Below are positions 12,732 to 24,136 of a stretch of 64,000 nt of DNA, in pieces. The stretch is from Leucaena leucocephala (lineage: Eukaryota > Streptophyta > Magnoliopsida > Fabales > Fabaceae): contig CM073558.1 in the NCBI GenBank assembly GCA_037074615.1, positions 19,885,001 to 19,949,000 of the forward strand. Direction: 5' to 3'. A program made the translations under genes and the position numbers. Position 1 is the first letter of the stretch, and every line of letters begins with the position of its first letter. The notes beneath the pieces were generated by a model. That model had not been told where the DNA came from. It was given only the letters and a program-made list of their open reading frames with translations, and did not search any database.

Positions 12732-13106
12732 GACTCATTTTGGGATAGCGTGGGTAAAAATGATTTTTATTTTATCTGATTTTTACAAATTAAAGTTATA
12801 ATAAAAGTAATATAATTTATATTTGGATAGATTTTTATTTCAACTGACTTTTATAAATTATACTTGTTTGGGTAATATATTAAAAATCAGCCTTTTATCT
12901 TGTTACAGCCTCTTCTTCATGGCAAAGTAACTATTTTTTTAAAGCATCTCTCAAAGTAGCTTCTATTTTAAAGTTATTTATTGTCCAGAAATCAGAAATC
13001 AGATGGGAAAAAAGCCACGCCAAACATTTAATTAACCCTAACTAAAAATCACTTTTTTCTTGCTATAAGTCAATTAGGCCTAAAAAAATCCATCCTAAAT
13101 GGGCAC
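12732..13106. mobile_element. MITE, PIF/Harbinger-like
   Basis: A 375-bp AT-rich segment flanked by TAA (12729-12731 and 13107-13109). The left end reads GACTCATTTTGGGATAGC and the inverted right end GTGCCCATTTAGGATGGA, an imperfect terminal inverted repeat of about 18 bp. There is no coding capacity. It lies about 1 kb upstream of the HLH/ACT start codon. Confidence 0.6.
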
Positions 13107-16100
13107 TAATTCAAATACTACTTGAAAACATCTCCTGAAAATCACTTATGTTTATCAGAAACTTCATGTCTTGTATGTATTACATATTTCAACTGATCAA
13201 TGTTGAGAGTGCATACGCATCGTCTCAAGTTTAATATTCATTATTGGTTTATAGTTTATTACTAATATGGCTTTTTGTATATTGATTGATTAATTTGATA
13301 TTGATATTAATGTTGATTTATAAACTTGGCAAATAATTTGATTTTTGAAAATTTTTATTTTCTATTTATTTTTTTAATTAAAGAGGCAAATACTAACAAT
13401 TTGAAGTTTCATCAAGTGGGATCAAACTCATAAATTCTAATTTATAAGAGAATTTTCTTACATGTCACTAAACTACAAAGACATTGACTACTTATCATTA
13501 TGTGTTAATCATGTCATATAAATATATCAACTAGGATGAAAAATATTTATAACAAAATTAACCAATGGCGGTATTACTAATTTTAGAGGGTGAATCTTTT
13601 AGAGTAACGAGAAAGTTGTTACTATACAATTTAGAGGTCATAGATTTAAATACTAAAAACAATTTTTCTTACTTGTAAGGATAATACTGTATATATATAT
13701 ATATTCTTTCATAGACACCACTTAGTAGGAGTTTTGTGCATTGTGCTATTATTTTATTACTAATTTTGAAATTATAAAAAATCAAACATTATTTGGGAGC
13801 TGAAGTTTGGTACCTCAACTTACATTTAAGGCATTTTTGGAATAAAATGAGAATCTGTAAAAAAAAACTTTCTCATAGAAGTAGGAAGTTCTTTTATTAA
13901 GAAAACCATTTTACTATGAAACACAGATGAGGTCTTGATTGAGGGAGGAATGTTATAATCGCTAAAAGGTTTCAGAACAGGTGAGTGAGCAGTGAAGATA
14001 TCATTTTTCATAGTAAAACTTGTGATTATATATTGTTCAATACTAAACAATGGAAGTGTATTATAGGGCTCGTGACAGCTTAAAATATAGCTGCACGCGG
14101 ACAGTGCAAACGTCAAATTTCGTTGTAGTTGGGGAAGGAATAATCTAAAACAATATATATAAAAAATGCCAAGGAGATATTTCGGTGATATTCTTAATTC
14201 TTCAAACACTAATATCCTATCTATTAGCTTGGATATAGTATTAAAGTGCCATGATCCCAAGGGAAAACAAAGATGGAAAAATCAATTAATACATACTATA
14301 AATAAGGCAATATACTAATACGTGATGCATTCTGGCATATATTTCTATGGTGCGTGAATCCAAACACTGATAATTAAGGTAATTAATTATAACTCACCTA
14401 CCTCTATTCACGTGCTTTCCCACTAATTATCACAATAATACAATTTACAGCGCACAAAACAATGATTAAATAATCGTTTCTGCCCCAAGCTACTTTCATT
14501 TTATTCTCTCTCAGCATATATAGCGCCCCCCCCCCCCAAAATACACATAAATTAAGAACTTTACATAAATTAAAACTTTTATCTAAAATAATTAATATTT
14601 TAGCAATATATATTAGTCTTAGTAAAAAGGACTTTAACTGCTTAAGTATAAGTTCTCGAATTAAAACCTACATAAATATAGAAAAATATATTTGGAAGAG
14701 TTATCATTGAAGTTTCTAATTAGTGATAATTGTTTAGTTAGTCAAGAAATATCCAAACAAGAATGTTAAAAAAAAAGTTTAATACTTTAAACAAAGTCTT
14801 GTATTTAAGAATTTGGGAAGGGTCTTTTAATATTAGATTTTTATAATACTATTAATAGTGATTATCAATTCTATGATTGGATAATTTAAATCCCCAGCCC
14901 CCAAACATTTTGTTTCCCAATCCGTCAAAATCTTTTCTCTAGTTAATTATTAACTAGATACATTTTTCCATGGATTACATGAAATTTAAGAAATAGCGCA
15001 CCTTATTAAAATGAATCTTATGTATTTGTATGGAACTCAAAATTAAATAAGCTACATTGTTTAAGCTTGTATTACATAATTTCCTACAACTTTTACAGGT
15101 ATACTCTAACTAGACTATAGTGGTGTCCTATGATCTATACATGGTTAATTTACACTATATTAATGATTTATCCTAAAAATTTCATATCATATATAAATAT
15201 AGATTATATATATTTGTAAAAAATATTAATTAATCATATGATATAATATCCCCATTTCAATAACTCCTTATTGTCTAATCAAAAGTTAAATCTTGCGAAC
15301 AAATAAAGTACATACACATCCATTTATTCCTCTTCCTTCATCGGACTGTGCCAAATTTTGGTGCTGATTAGTTGTCCATTGACTTGAGATTTCTATATAG
15401 AATGAAATTTGAAATTAATCAATGAGTGAACTAGTGAGAGAAATTAAATCGATTAATTTAAGAAAGGTATGCACAACTCATCATGTGTTTAACAAAATTT
15501 TATTGAATTTCTAGAGGATAGAGTTACTGTATTTATGTTGATCTCCATAACTATAAGGCGTGTTGTTATATTTTATAGTACAATTGGAGACAAATATTAT
15601 GAATTTTTAAGTTTTATATAAATAATAAAGACTATACCTTGATTTTATATCATAGTATAATATTGACTTGATGATTCTAGGGTTGGCTAATTTAAAACCT
15701 CTCTCTTGAGCGCACAAAAAATTGTGCAACCCACAATAAACTCTTGATGTTTTAAGATCACTTTTCTTCCCCCTTGGTTTAAATAAATTTGCAAGAGATG
15801 ACTCATAATCAATTATTTGATGAATAATCAGTTCCACGTGCTTGCCTAACGTAAACTTAAAGGAACATATATTAATAGTATGGGGTTATAAGTAATATTG
15901 AATAAGCGATTTCTTACTTATAAGAAAATTTATATACCATTAAGCTACAAGTCTATTGGTAAAACAATGATAATTTAGAAAAAGAATGGAAAATGCAATT
16001 GTTCCATTAATCAAATTAAGAAATTAATTAATATATGACTTACAAAATTTTAAAATATATAATCTCACTACGTACAATAAGCATGGCACATGAAGTTATA

Positions 16101-17979
16101 TACACGTACGATGAGAATAAAAAGTTTCTAACGGTATGTACTAGTCTATGCCTTTTGATAATAATCAAGGATAGTTATTAGTTAATTATTCTATTTGGCC
16201 AAACAAAATTAGCTAATCATTCTACGTTGTTACGTATCAAATAAATGTTTCTTTAACACTATTGCGAAATAAAATATGCATTGAACTTGTACCAAAAGAA
16301 ATGCTTTGTTGGAACACACATAAGGTAAGAAAATCATTCAAGATTCGAAGGAACAATTTGTTATCGTACGTTGTATTTCTATCACTTCAGTCATAATGAA
16401 GGAAATTACAGCGAAGTGCATTTCTTTTTTGAGCATCTAATTTGCTTAATTAATTATCTTAATATATATGACAGCTTCATTGGCAATATTGCTGTCAGTG
16501 AGAATTTGAATTGGATTTCGCTTGGGTTATGTATAGAAGTCAAGGTCTCTTTCTGCATGAATCACAATGCACTTATATATATTTTTTAGAAAAAAGATCA
16601 TAAGCATACCAAATTCTATATCTCTCTTTAGTTAATCAATATATAATAAATTGAATATTCATTCAACAAATTGTAACTTGTTCAGTAATGTCTTGCCTTT
16701 TTTAACTCTGAAAATGATCTACCAGAATAAAATAATATATTAAACATAAGATTACGTAATGGTCCAAAATATATCAGACAAAATGAAAAACAACATAAAC
16801 AGTGCAAATTTTAGAACTTTATCTCGTGACTGGCTCCTTGTCTCCATTTTTTCATCAATATGTTTTATCTTCTAAAGTTCAGAATCAAGGAAAAGCACTC
16901 TAAAGCAATGGTTTTTTTCCCCCTTCTATTTGACGATTGCAGACCAATTCCGCGCAGGCTAAAATATAATATTCCTAAAAAACCCCAGTTATTATTTCTT
17001 GAAGAATATTTGATCAGATCAATAGTACGTATTGGAAGAATAATGCACAGAAAAATCCCAATTCTTTATCTTCTTTTGATATAGATCGAGTGTTTTCATA
17101 TACAGAAGAATAATGATGTGCCTTCACAGTTAATGTCTTCTTGATCTTTCAGTTTGCATGCTCGTGAAGAGAGAGAGAGAGAGAGTTTCAAGAACAAGTA
17201 AGCATATAAATTGTATACTTACAATAATAATTCTGTCTACAAGTTGAATCAGGGATCTATAGATACGCGTCAACTTGTCAAAAAGAGATTATATGACAAA
17301 AACAAACAAACAAACAATTAATCTTAATTAATGATGATGAGGAATGTAGATTTCACGATTGACTTGGTATTTAATTAACATGGAATTAATATATATATAT
17401 AGGCTTTAATTTTAATTAGGCTCACCTTGAGAGCATGCAATACAGATACTTAAAAAATAAATTTATGATCAGAAGTTTCAAGCAATGGATCATCCAATTT
17501 GGTATAGACCATCCTGCCACCACCGGCATAGCGGTATCATCCTGAACAAGCGCCCCAGACACATTTTTTTTTTTTAATTAGAAAGATAGATATAATAGTA
17601 TGAGGTTACAAATATGATCAAACCCAATGCGTGACCTCTCCCTTTATAGGGTAGTTTTCTACCACTAGGCTATAATGTTATTGGAACTAGATTCATTTTT
17701 TTAAACACAGAATTTGAAGAATGAATCATGCAATGCTGTTTATGAATATATATAATATAGTTTGTTATAGATTTTACATAAATCAAGGTATACATACTCT
17801 TGTAATATTGTTTTCCCATGCATTTGGCTTTGAAATGACAATTTTTTTGTTATAAAAGAGCGTAAACTGTGTAAAATGATAGTATGAAATATAAGAATAA
17901 CAGAATACAAGTAACTTAAAGTTTAGGGCAAGCAATGTTATTCTATAATTGAACATGACTTGTTGCGTAGGGTTAAATT

Positions 17980-18019
<40 letters not shown>

Positions 18020-18122
18020 GCCAATGACAGGTGATTTTAAGTCACCAAACTCCAAAAGGGACATGCCAACTCTCTCTCTCTCTCTAGCTATTTCTGTTTG
18101 GTTGACACATGATGAGAGAGTA
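13107..18122. other. Intergenic AT-rich DNA
   Basis: No supported gene. The longest frame (13826-14260, minus) has no recognisable domain and is listed among the rejections. The stretch holds a 13-C homopolymer at 14525-14537, a GA repeat near 17168-17186, a TA repeat at 17983-18016 and a CT repeat near 18071-18086, which lies close to the copia insertion point. Confidence 0.55.
17983..18016. repeat. AT dinucleotide microsatellite
   Basis: An uninterrupted alternating A/T run about 110 bp before the copia element. It creates spurious Ile-Tyr open frames on both strands. Confidence 0.95.
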
Positions 18123-18127
18123 CCTGA

Positions 18128-20138
18128 TGTAAGGAATTGGAAGACACGCAGCGGAAATAAACTTTAAAAATTTTCCATTCCTTGCCAGGATCTGCCGTAT
18201 GTGTTTAAGTCAAGTGGAAAGAATCATTACCCTTAGTGTTGCTCAGCGAATTTCACAGCTTCTCTACGCGGACGATGGTCTCTTTCCGATCACAAGAAGT
18301 CGACGCCTCAGGTCGGCTTCCTCTACTGGTATCCACACGAACAGCGTTCCAACCACGAACGACGTGCTAGCGTCTCCTGTCCCTCCAAGGCTTTCACAAG
18401 TCTCCGTCTCTATTTCGGCAGTTTCTTGTCTGCAAACCTTTTGCAGATTCCGTTCGGCCTTTTGTGTTCTGTGTTATTTTCAAACGTAGCTCCTCCAATC
18501 AGATATAGAGGATGCTATGCGTTTTTCCACTTGACCTAATTGGATTTTGGAGTTAATCTTATATTAATTCCGAATTGATACAATATCATATATTGTATAA
18601 TTTTATAAGAAACTAATTAAATAAAATAATATTAAATCCGTCCCACAGATTTAATTACTTATTTATTTAACTTTAAATAAAGATGAGACTGAGTTATATT
18701 TGATTTATTCCCATAAATCAAATTTGAGATATCCTATCAATTTAAATTTCGAATTTCAAACGTGATAGAGATTTAATTTATCCTTATAAATTAAATCTTA
18801 TAAATATCTCTTATATGAGATATCCTATCAATTTGAATTTCGAATTTCAAACGTGATAGAGATTTAATTTATCCTTATAAATTAAATCTTATAAATATCT
18901 CTTATATGAGATATCCTATCAATTTGAATTTCGAATTTCAAACGTGATAGAGATTTAATTTATCCTTATAAATTAAATCTCATAAATATCTCTTATATGA
19001 GATATCCTATCAATTTGAATTTCGAATTCAAACGTGATAGGGATTTAATTTATCCTTATAAATTAAATCTCATAAATATCTCTTATATGAGATATCCTAT
19101 CAATTTGAATTTCGAATTCAAACGTGATAGGGATTTAATTTATCCTTATAAATTAAATCTCATATATCTCATATATATAATATATATATATATACGAATT
19201 TATATATATACGAATATAAATAAATATATATACATTCACCTGGATCTTTCATTGAATCTGGACATGTCTTAGATTCAATGAATCTGGACATCATAGCTCG
19301 TGTTGGGCTATTTTGTGTGCGACCCTGTAGGCCCATATGAAGTTGGCAGTGGGCCATTTGCTATACTAGCCCACAAGTCGCAAGCGGTCTCTAGCAAGAC
19401 ATAACAACTACCCAAATCATATGAGGATCGATAAACGATGTAACCTTTTATACAACCATATCATGTCCCTTCTGTCACGCGATATTTTGGTCATGGATGA
19501 GGCATGGATAATGTCATCCTCCTATTCCCGACCGTTACTTTCTCGATCCCTGAGTAGTCTGACTATAGAAATGGAACTACCTTTCCATTACAGTATGGCC
19601 ATACATTTCTCAGACTCACTCATCGAGGGGCCCAGTAATATCTCTCCACGAATGTGAGGGACAAATTCCATCTTGACCATTCACATTCCTCCGCATGAAA
19701 AACCACTAAGCCCGAACATAGTCTTTATGATCACTCGGTCAAAAGTGACTTTTGACTAGGTCAAAGCTGAGCGTTTTGTCATGTAGGAATCCATGATGAT
19801 CTCAGGTCAAAGGGCATATTGACATGGTTTGTATATGAGAGAAGCTTATGACGTTACCCATGCAGTTCTCTCATAGCGGGTCGGTCCAACACCCTGTACT
19901 CTTACATGTGCTTATGACTTTGATTTATATCTCTATACATCTTCAAAGTCATACTGGTCTTATTTCATCTGTGCTCCCACATAGATGATCGACCAGGGAC
20001 ATTTAGGATAATATCATGAATTATCCAAGGATGGTCATCATAGTAAACATGCAAATAATATGATAACTCAATTAATAAATTCATAAATCAATAATGTTCA
20101 TAAGACAATGATTGGCCCCTAGGGCACGATTTCCAACA
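18128..20138 (-). repeat. Full-length 3' LTR of the copia element (2011 bp)
   Basis: It runs in element orientation from TGTTGGAAATC (20138) to CCTTACA (18128). It carries a 5-copy, 91-bp tandem array at 18726-19169, and AT-rich TATA-like sequence near 19190-19230 where the short LTR stops. Positions 19187-20138 match the right LTR. The remaining 1059 bp (18128-19186) have no counterpart at the other end of the element. Confidence 0.9.
18726..19169. repeat. Tandem array of a 91-bp unit with an internal palindrome
   Basis: Units start at 18726, 18817, 18908, 18999 and 19089, so the period is 91, 91, 91 then 90. Each starts GAGATATCCTATCAATTT and contains GATTTAATTTAT, a CCTT spacer and its inverted copy ATAAATTAAATC, a perfect 12-bp stem. 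The copies differ by only a few bases, and the last two share a 1-bp deletion. A related palindrome (TTTGATTTAT and its inverse) lies just before the array at about 18698-18722. Confidence 0.95.
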
Positions 20139-20149
20139 ACCTCCCACTT
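20139..20149 (-). other. Polypurine tract of the copia element
   Basis: On the element strand AAGTGGGAGGT abuts the 3' LTR start TGTTGG. This is the standard plus-strand priming site of copia elements and confirms the LTR border at 20138. It overlaps no coding sequence; the gag-pol stop ends at 20153. Confidence 0.9.
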
Positions 20150-20152
20150 GCA

Positions 20153-23100
20153 CTAGGTACAATCATTAATTTGACTAATTCCCATTGACCTAACATGACG
20201 CTCATGCTTTGCCTGCACAAGCGGCTTTGTTAGAGGATCAGCAACATTATCTTCTCCTGCTACTTTGCATATTTTTATATCACCTCTATCGTTGATTTCT
20301 CTGATGAGATGAAATCGCCTGAGTATATGCTTGGTCCTTTGATGTGACCTAGGCTCTTTGGCCTGTGCAATAGCACCGCTATTGTCACAGAGCAAAGTTA
20401 TTGGATCTGAGATGGTAGGTATCACCCCTAGTTCTGTGATGAACTTCCTGATCCAAACGGCTTCCTTAGCTGCATCAGATGCTGCTATATACTCAGCTTC
20501 CGTTGCAGAATCTGCTACAGTGCCCTGCTTAGAGCTCTTCCAGCTTACTGCTCCATTATTGAGGAGGAATATGTATCCAGACTGCGATTTTTGGTCGTCC
20601 TGGTCAGTTTGGAAACTCGCATCTGTGTAACCAGTTACACAGAGCTCATCATCCAATCCACCATAGACCAAGAATAAGTCCTTAGTCCTTCTTAAGTACT
20701 TAAGGATATTCTTGACAGCAGTCCAATGGCCCTCACCAGGGTCCTGTTGGTATCTGCTAGTCATACTTAAGGCAAACGAGACATCCGGTCGAGTACATAA
20801 CATGGCGTACATGATAGATCCTATGGCCGAGGCATATGGAACCTTACTCATGCGACCTCGCTGATCAGATGTACTAGGACACAGATCTTTGCTGAGGTGA
20901 GTACCATGAGACATGGGTATGAAACCCCTCTTTGATTCGTGCATACTGAACCTATGCAGTATTTTGTCTATGTATGTACTCTGACTGAGTCCTAGAAGTC
21001 TTTTAGATCTATCTCTATAGATCCTGATTCCTAGGATGTAGGTGGCTTCACCCAAGTCTTTCATCGAGAAAGACTTTCCTAACCAAGACTTGACAATCTG
21101 CAAGGTAGGAATGTCATTCCCAATAAGTAGGATGTCATCGACATAGAGTACCAAAAACACAACTGTGCTCCCACTAACCTTCTTGTACACACAAGGTTCA
21201 TCAATGTTTTGAAGAAATCCAAACTCTTTGATTACTTCATCAAAACGATGATTCCAACTCCGAGAGGCTTGCTTTAGTCCATAAATGGACCTTTGAAGCT
21301 TGCACACTTTACCAGAGTCCTCGGAACGCACAAACCCTTCAGGTTGTGTCATGTACACGTCCTCAAGGAGCTTTCCATTAAGGAAGGCTGTCTTGACGTC
21401 CATCTGCCATATTTCATAGTCATAATATGCTGCAATAGCAAAGAGGATTCTGATTGATTTGGCCATTGCTACTGGGGAAAAGGTCTCATCATAGTCCACA
21501 CCATGAGTTTGAGTAAAACCTTTTGCAACCAGTCGTGCCTTGAAGACATTTATATTGCCATCCATGTCAGTTTTCTCTTTGAAAACCCACTTGCACCCGA
21601 CGGTTTTTACACCTTCAGGCGGGTCGACTAAGGTCCAAACCTGATTGTCGTACATGGATTGCATCTCAGACTTCATGGCACTAAGCCATTTTTCGGAGTT
21701 TGGTCCCACTATAGCTTCTCGATAGGTAGTCGGCTCATTATGCTCAATGAGCAACACATCACGACTATCAGAAATCAGAAATCCATATCTCTGAGGCTGA
21801 AGTCGTGTCCTATTAGACTTTCGTGGACCTTGCGTGACTTGAGGAGTCTCAACAACTTGTTGTGAGTCTTCTCTATTTTCCATCTGCAGTTCTGTGGTGT
21901 CTTGTAGCTCTCGAACTTCTTCGAGTTGTACCTTACTCCCACTGGTTCTTTTAGAGATAAATTCTCGTTCAAGAAAGATACCATTTCTGACAACAAACAC
22001 TTTGTTATCAGCAGGGTTGTAGACGTAATATCCCTTGGTTTCCTTAGGATATCCCACAAAAAGGCATTTTGAGGATTTGGGCGCTAATTTGTCTGAGGCT
22101 TGTTGCTTAACATAGACCTCGCATCCCCAAATCTTGAGGAAAGATAAACTAGGCGTCCTCCCAGTCCATATCTCATACGGAGTCTTTTCGATTGCCTTAG
22201 ATGGAACACGATTGAGTGTGAACGCAGCTGTCTCTAGGGCATAGCCCCAAAAGGAGGGCGGAAGATCTGTTCGACTCATCATGGATCGAACCATATCTAA
22301 TAGTGTTCGATTTCTCCGTTCAGAAACGCCATTCCATTGTGGTGTCCCTGGAGGAGTCAATTGTGAGAGTGTCCCACAATTCCTAAGATGATCTATGAAC
22401 TCTTGGCTCAAATATTCACCACCCCGATCAGATCGAAGGGCTTTAATTGTTTTGCCAAGCTGGTTTTGTACTTCATTTTGAAATATCTTGAACTTTTCAA
22501 AAGATTCAGATTTATGTTTCATTAGATAGATGTACCCATATCTGCTGAAATCATCTATGAATGTTATGAAGTACGAATAACCTCCTCTGGCATTTGTGTT
22601 CATCGGTCCACACACATCTGTATGTATGAGGCCCAATAAATCAGTGGCCCTCTCACTGTGCCCAGTGAAAGGTGACTTTGTCATCTTTCCTAACAAGCAA
22701 GACTCGCAAGTGTCATATGATTCAAAATCAAATGAGTTTAGAAATCCATCTTGATGGAGTTTGGAAATGCGTTTCTCATTTATGTGGCCCAGACGACAGT
22801 GCCAGAGGTATGTGGGATTCAAATCGTTTGGTTTGACCCTTTTGGCGGTTATGTTATAGATATTTCCATGATTGGGTTGTTCCAAATTTAATATGTAATG
22901 ATCAACATGCAAATCACCATGAGCATATAAAACATCATTACGATAAATAGAACATCTACTATTCCCAGCAATGGAAGTGAAACCTTCCTTATCCAAATAA
23001 GAAAGTGAAACAATGTTACTACTTAAAGCAGGAACATAATAGCAATTGTTCAAAACTAACAAAAGCCCAGTGGGCAGAACTAATTCATAAGTGCCTACAG

Positions 23101-24136
23101 CTAACGCAGCAACCCTTGCTCTGTTTCCAACTCGTAGGTCAACTTCACCCCTTTTCAGCTTCCTACTGTCCTTTAGTCCCTGCACATTCGTACAAATGTG
23201 AGAACCACATGCAGTATCTAATACCCATGAGGTGGAAGTAGAAAGATGAATGTCTATAACATAAATACCAGAAGCGATAGCCCCGCTATCCTTCTTGTTC
23301 TTTTTCAGATCTTCGAGGTAGAGTTTGCAATTCCTCTTCCAATGACCCGGTTCATTGCAGAAGAAGCAGACTCCTTCCTTCGGAGGCTTTGCCTTCTTTG
23401 GTGCAGGCTTGGTTTCGGGCTTGCCTGACTCTTTGGTCTTACCTGATGAGCCATGACCCTTCCCCTTGCCTTTGCCTTTCTTTTTCGTACCCTTTCCTTT
23501 CTGAACCATCAAAACACTACTGGGTTTCTTCTTAAGACTCGGCTCAGCAGTTTTAAGCATCCCATGCAGTTCAGAAATAGATTTCTCCATGTTGTTCATG
23601 TTGTAGTTCATAACAAACTGGTCATAACTTTCCGGGAGTGAGTTTAAGATCAAATCTGTAGCTAACTCCTGGCTCATGGGAAATCCAAGCCGTTCAAGGT
23701 GATCAATGTACCCTTTCATCTTTAAGACATGAGCACTGACTGATGCACCTTCAGCCATCTTGCAGGAATGTAAGGCCTTAGTGGTCTCATACCTCTCTTG
23801 CCTTGCCTGTTGCTGGAACATTTCCTTGAGATGCACAATCATCTCATAAGCCTCCATGTGTTCCAGATCTCTTTGGAGCTCCGGAACCATGGTGGCTAGC
23901 ATCAAGCATCCCACATCGACAGAGTCTTCCTTATGCTTCATATAAGCATCTCTCTGAGCTCTGGGAGCATTGGCGGCTGGCTCCTCAGGAATGGGTTGAT
24001 CTAGGACATGCGCCTTTCTTTCTTGCTTGAGAACAATTCTCAAGTTCCTAAACCAGTCAAGAAAGTTTGTCCCATTGAGTTTGTCCTTCTCAAGGACAGA
24101 TCGCAGCGATAATGTAGCAGTATTACTAGTCGTCAT
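20153..24136 (-). CDS. Copia gag-pol polyprotein, 1327 aa, uninterrupted
   Basis: A single frame for the proteins that package and copy the element. Residues 1-205 are a gag region of the UBN2/copia type, followed by a Lys-rich stretch (210-255). A CCHC zinc knuckle is at C257, C260, H265 and C270. The protease motif is at 305-313 and reads LDTACGSHI, with DTA where DTG or DSG is usual. The integrase has a GAG-pre-integrase zinc motif (H446, H451, C477, C480) and a complete D507, D570, E606 triad with the canonical 35-residue gap. The reverse transcriptase YVDD is at 998-1001. RNase H residues include D1172, E1213 and D1251. The length is normal for copia and there is no stop or frameshift. 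The start MTTSNTATLS is the first ATG of the frame. There is no extra envelope-like frame between pol and the polypurine tract. Confidence 0.97.
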   Translation of the reverse strand: MTTSNTATLSLRSVLEKDKLNGTNFLDWFRNLRIVLKQERKAHVLDQPIPEEPAANAPRAQRDAYMKHKEDSVDVGCLMLATMVPELQRDLEHMEAYEMIVHLKEMFQQQARQERYETTKALHSCKMAEGASVSAHVLKMKGYIDHLERLGFPMSQELATDLILNSLPESYDQFVMNYNMNNMEKSISELHGMLKTAEPSLKKKPSSVLMVQKGKGTKKKGKGKGKGHGSSGKTKESGKPETKPAPKKAKPPKEGVCFFCNEPGHWKRNCKLYLEDLKKNKKDSGAIASGIYVIDIHLSTSTSWVLDTACGSHICTNVQGLKDSRKLKRGEVDLRVGNRARVAALAVGTYELVLPTGLLLVLNNCYYVPALSSNIVSLSYLDKEGFTSIAGNSRCSIYRNDVLYAHGDLHVDHYILNLEQPNHGNIYNITAKRVKPNDLNPTYLWHCRLGHINEKRISKLHQDGFLNSFDFESYDTCESCLLGKMTKSPFTGHSERATDLLGLIHTDVCGPMNTNARGGYSYFITFIDDFSRYGYIYLMKHKSESFEKFKIFQNEVQNQLGKTIKALRSDRGGEYLSQEFIDHLRNCGTLSQLTPPGTPQWNGVSERRNRTLLDMVRSMMSRTDLPPSFWGYALETAAFTLNRVPSKAIEKTPYEIWTGRTPSLSFLKIWGCEVYVKQQASDKLAPKSSKCLFVGYPKETKGYYVYNPADNKVFVVRNGIFLEREFISKRTSGSKVQLEEVRELQDTTELQMENREDSQQVVETPQVTQGPRKSNRTRLQPQRYGFLISDSRDVLLIEHNEPTTYREAIVGPNSEKWLSAMKSEMQSMYDNQVWTLVDPPEGVKTVGCKWVFKEKTDMDGNINVFKARLVAKGFTQTHGVDYDETFSPVAMAKSIRILFAIAAYYDYEIWQMDVKTAFLNGKLLEDVYMTQPEGFVRSEDSGKVCKLQRSIYGLKQASRSWNHRFDEVIKEFGFLQNIDEPCVYKKVSGSTVVFLVLYVDDILLIGNDIPTLQIVKSWLGKSFSMKDLGEATYILGIRIYRDRSKRLLGLSQSTYIDKILHRFSMHESKRGFIPMSHGTHLSKDLCPSTSDQRGRMSKVPYASAIGSIMYAMLCTRPDVSFALSMTSRYQQDPGEGHWTAVKNILKYLRRTKDLFLVYGGLDDELCVTGYTDASFQTDQDDQKSQSGYIFLLNNGAVSWKSSKQGTVADSATEAEYIAASDAAKEAVWIRKFITELGVIPTISDPITLLCDNSGAIAQAKEPRSHQRTKHILRRFHLIREINDRGDIKICKVAGEDNVADPLTKPLVQAKHERHVRSMGISQINDCT

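Noticed and set aside
13826..14260. 144-codon minus-strand open frame
   Set aside because: No domain, signal or family resemblance. Composition is rich in Phe, Ile, Leu and Ser as expected from AT-rich random frames, and there is no splice or promoter context.
18726..19169. CRISPR-like regular repeats
   Set aside because: The 91-bp units are directly abutting with no unique spacers, and they lie inside a plant LTR.
19421..19657. 78-codon frame repeated identically at 25616-25852
   Set aside because: The identity simply reflects the duplicated LTR. The frame lies antisense to the element and has no domain.
19187..20138. Taking 952 bp as the true LTR length on both sides
   Set aside because: The left end would then be TA-rich, without TG...CA, and no 5-bp duplication would match CCTGA. 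The 2011-bp version satisfies both tests.
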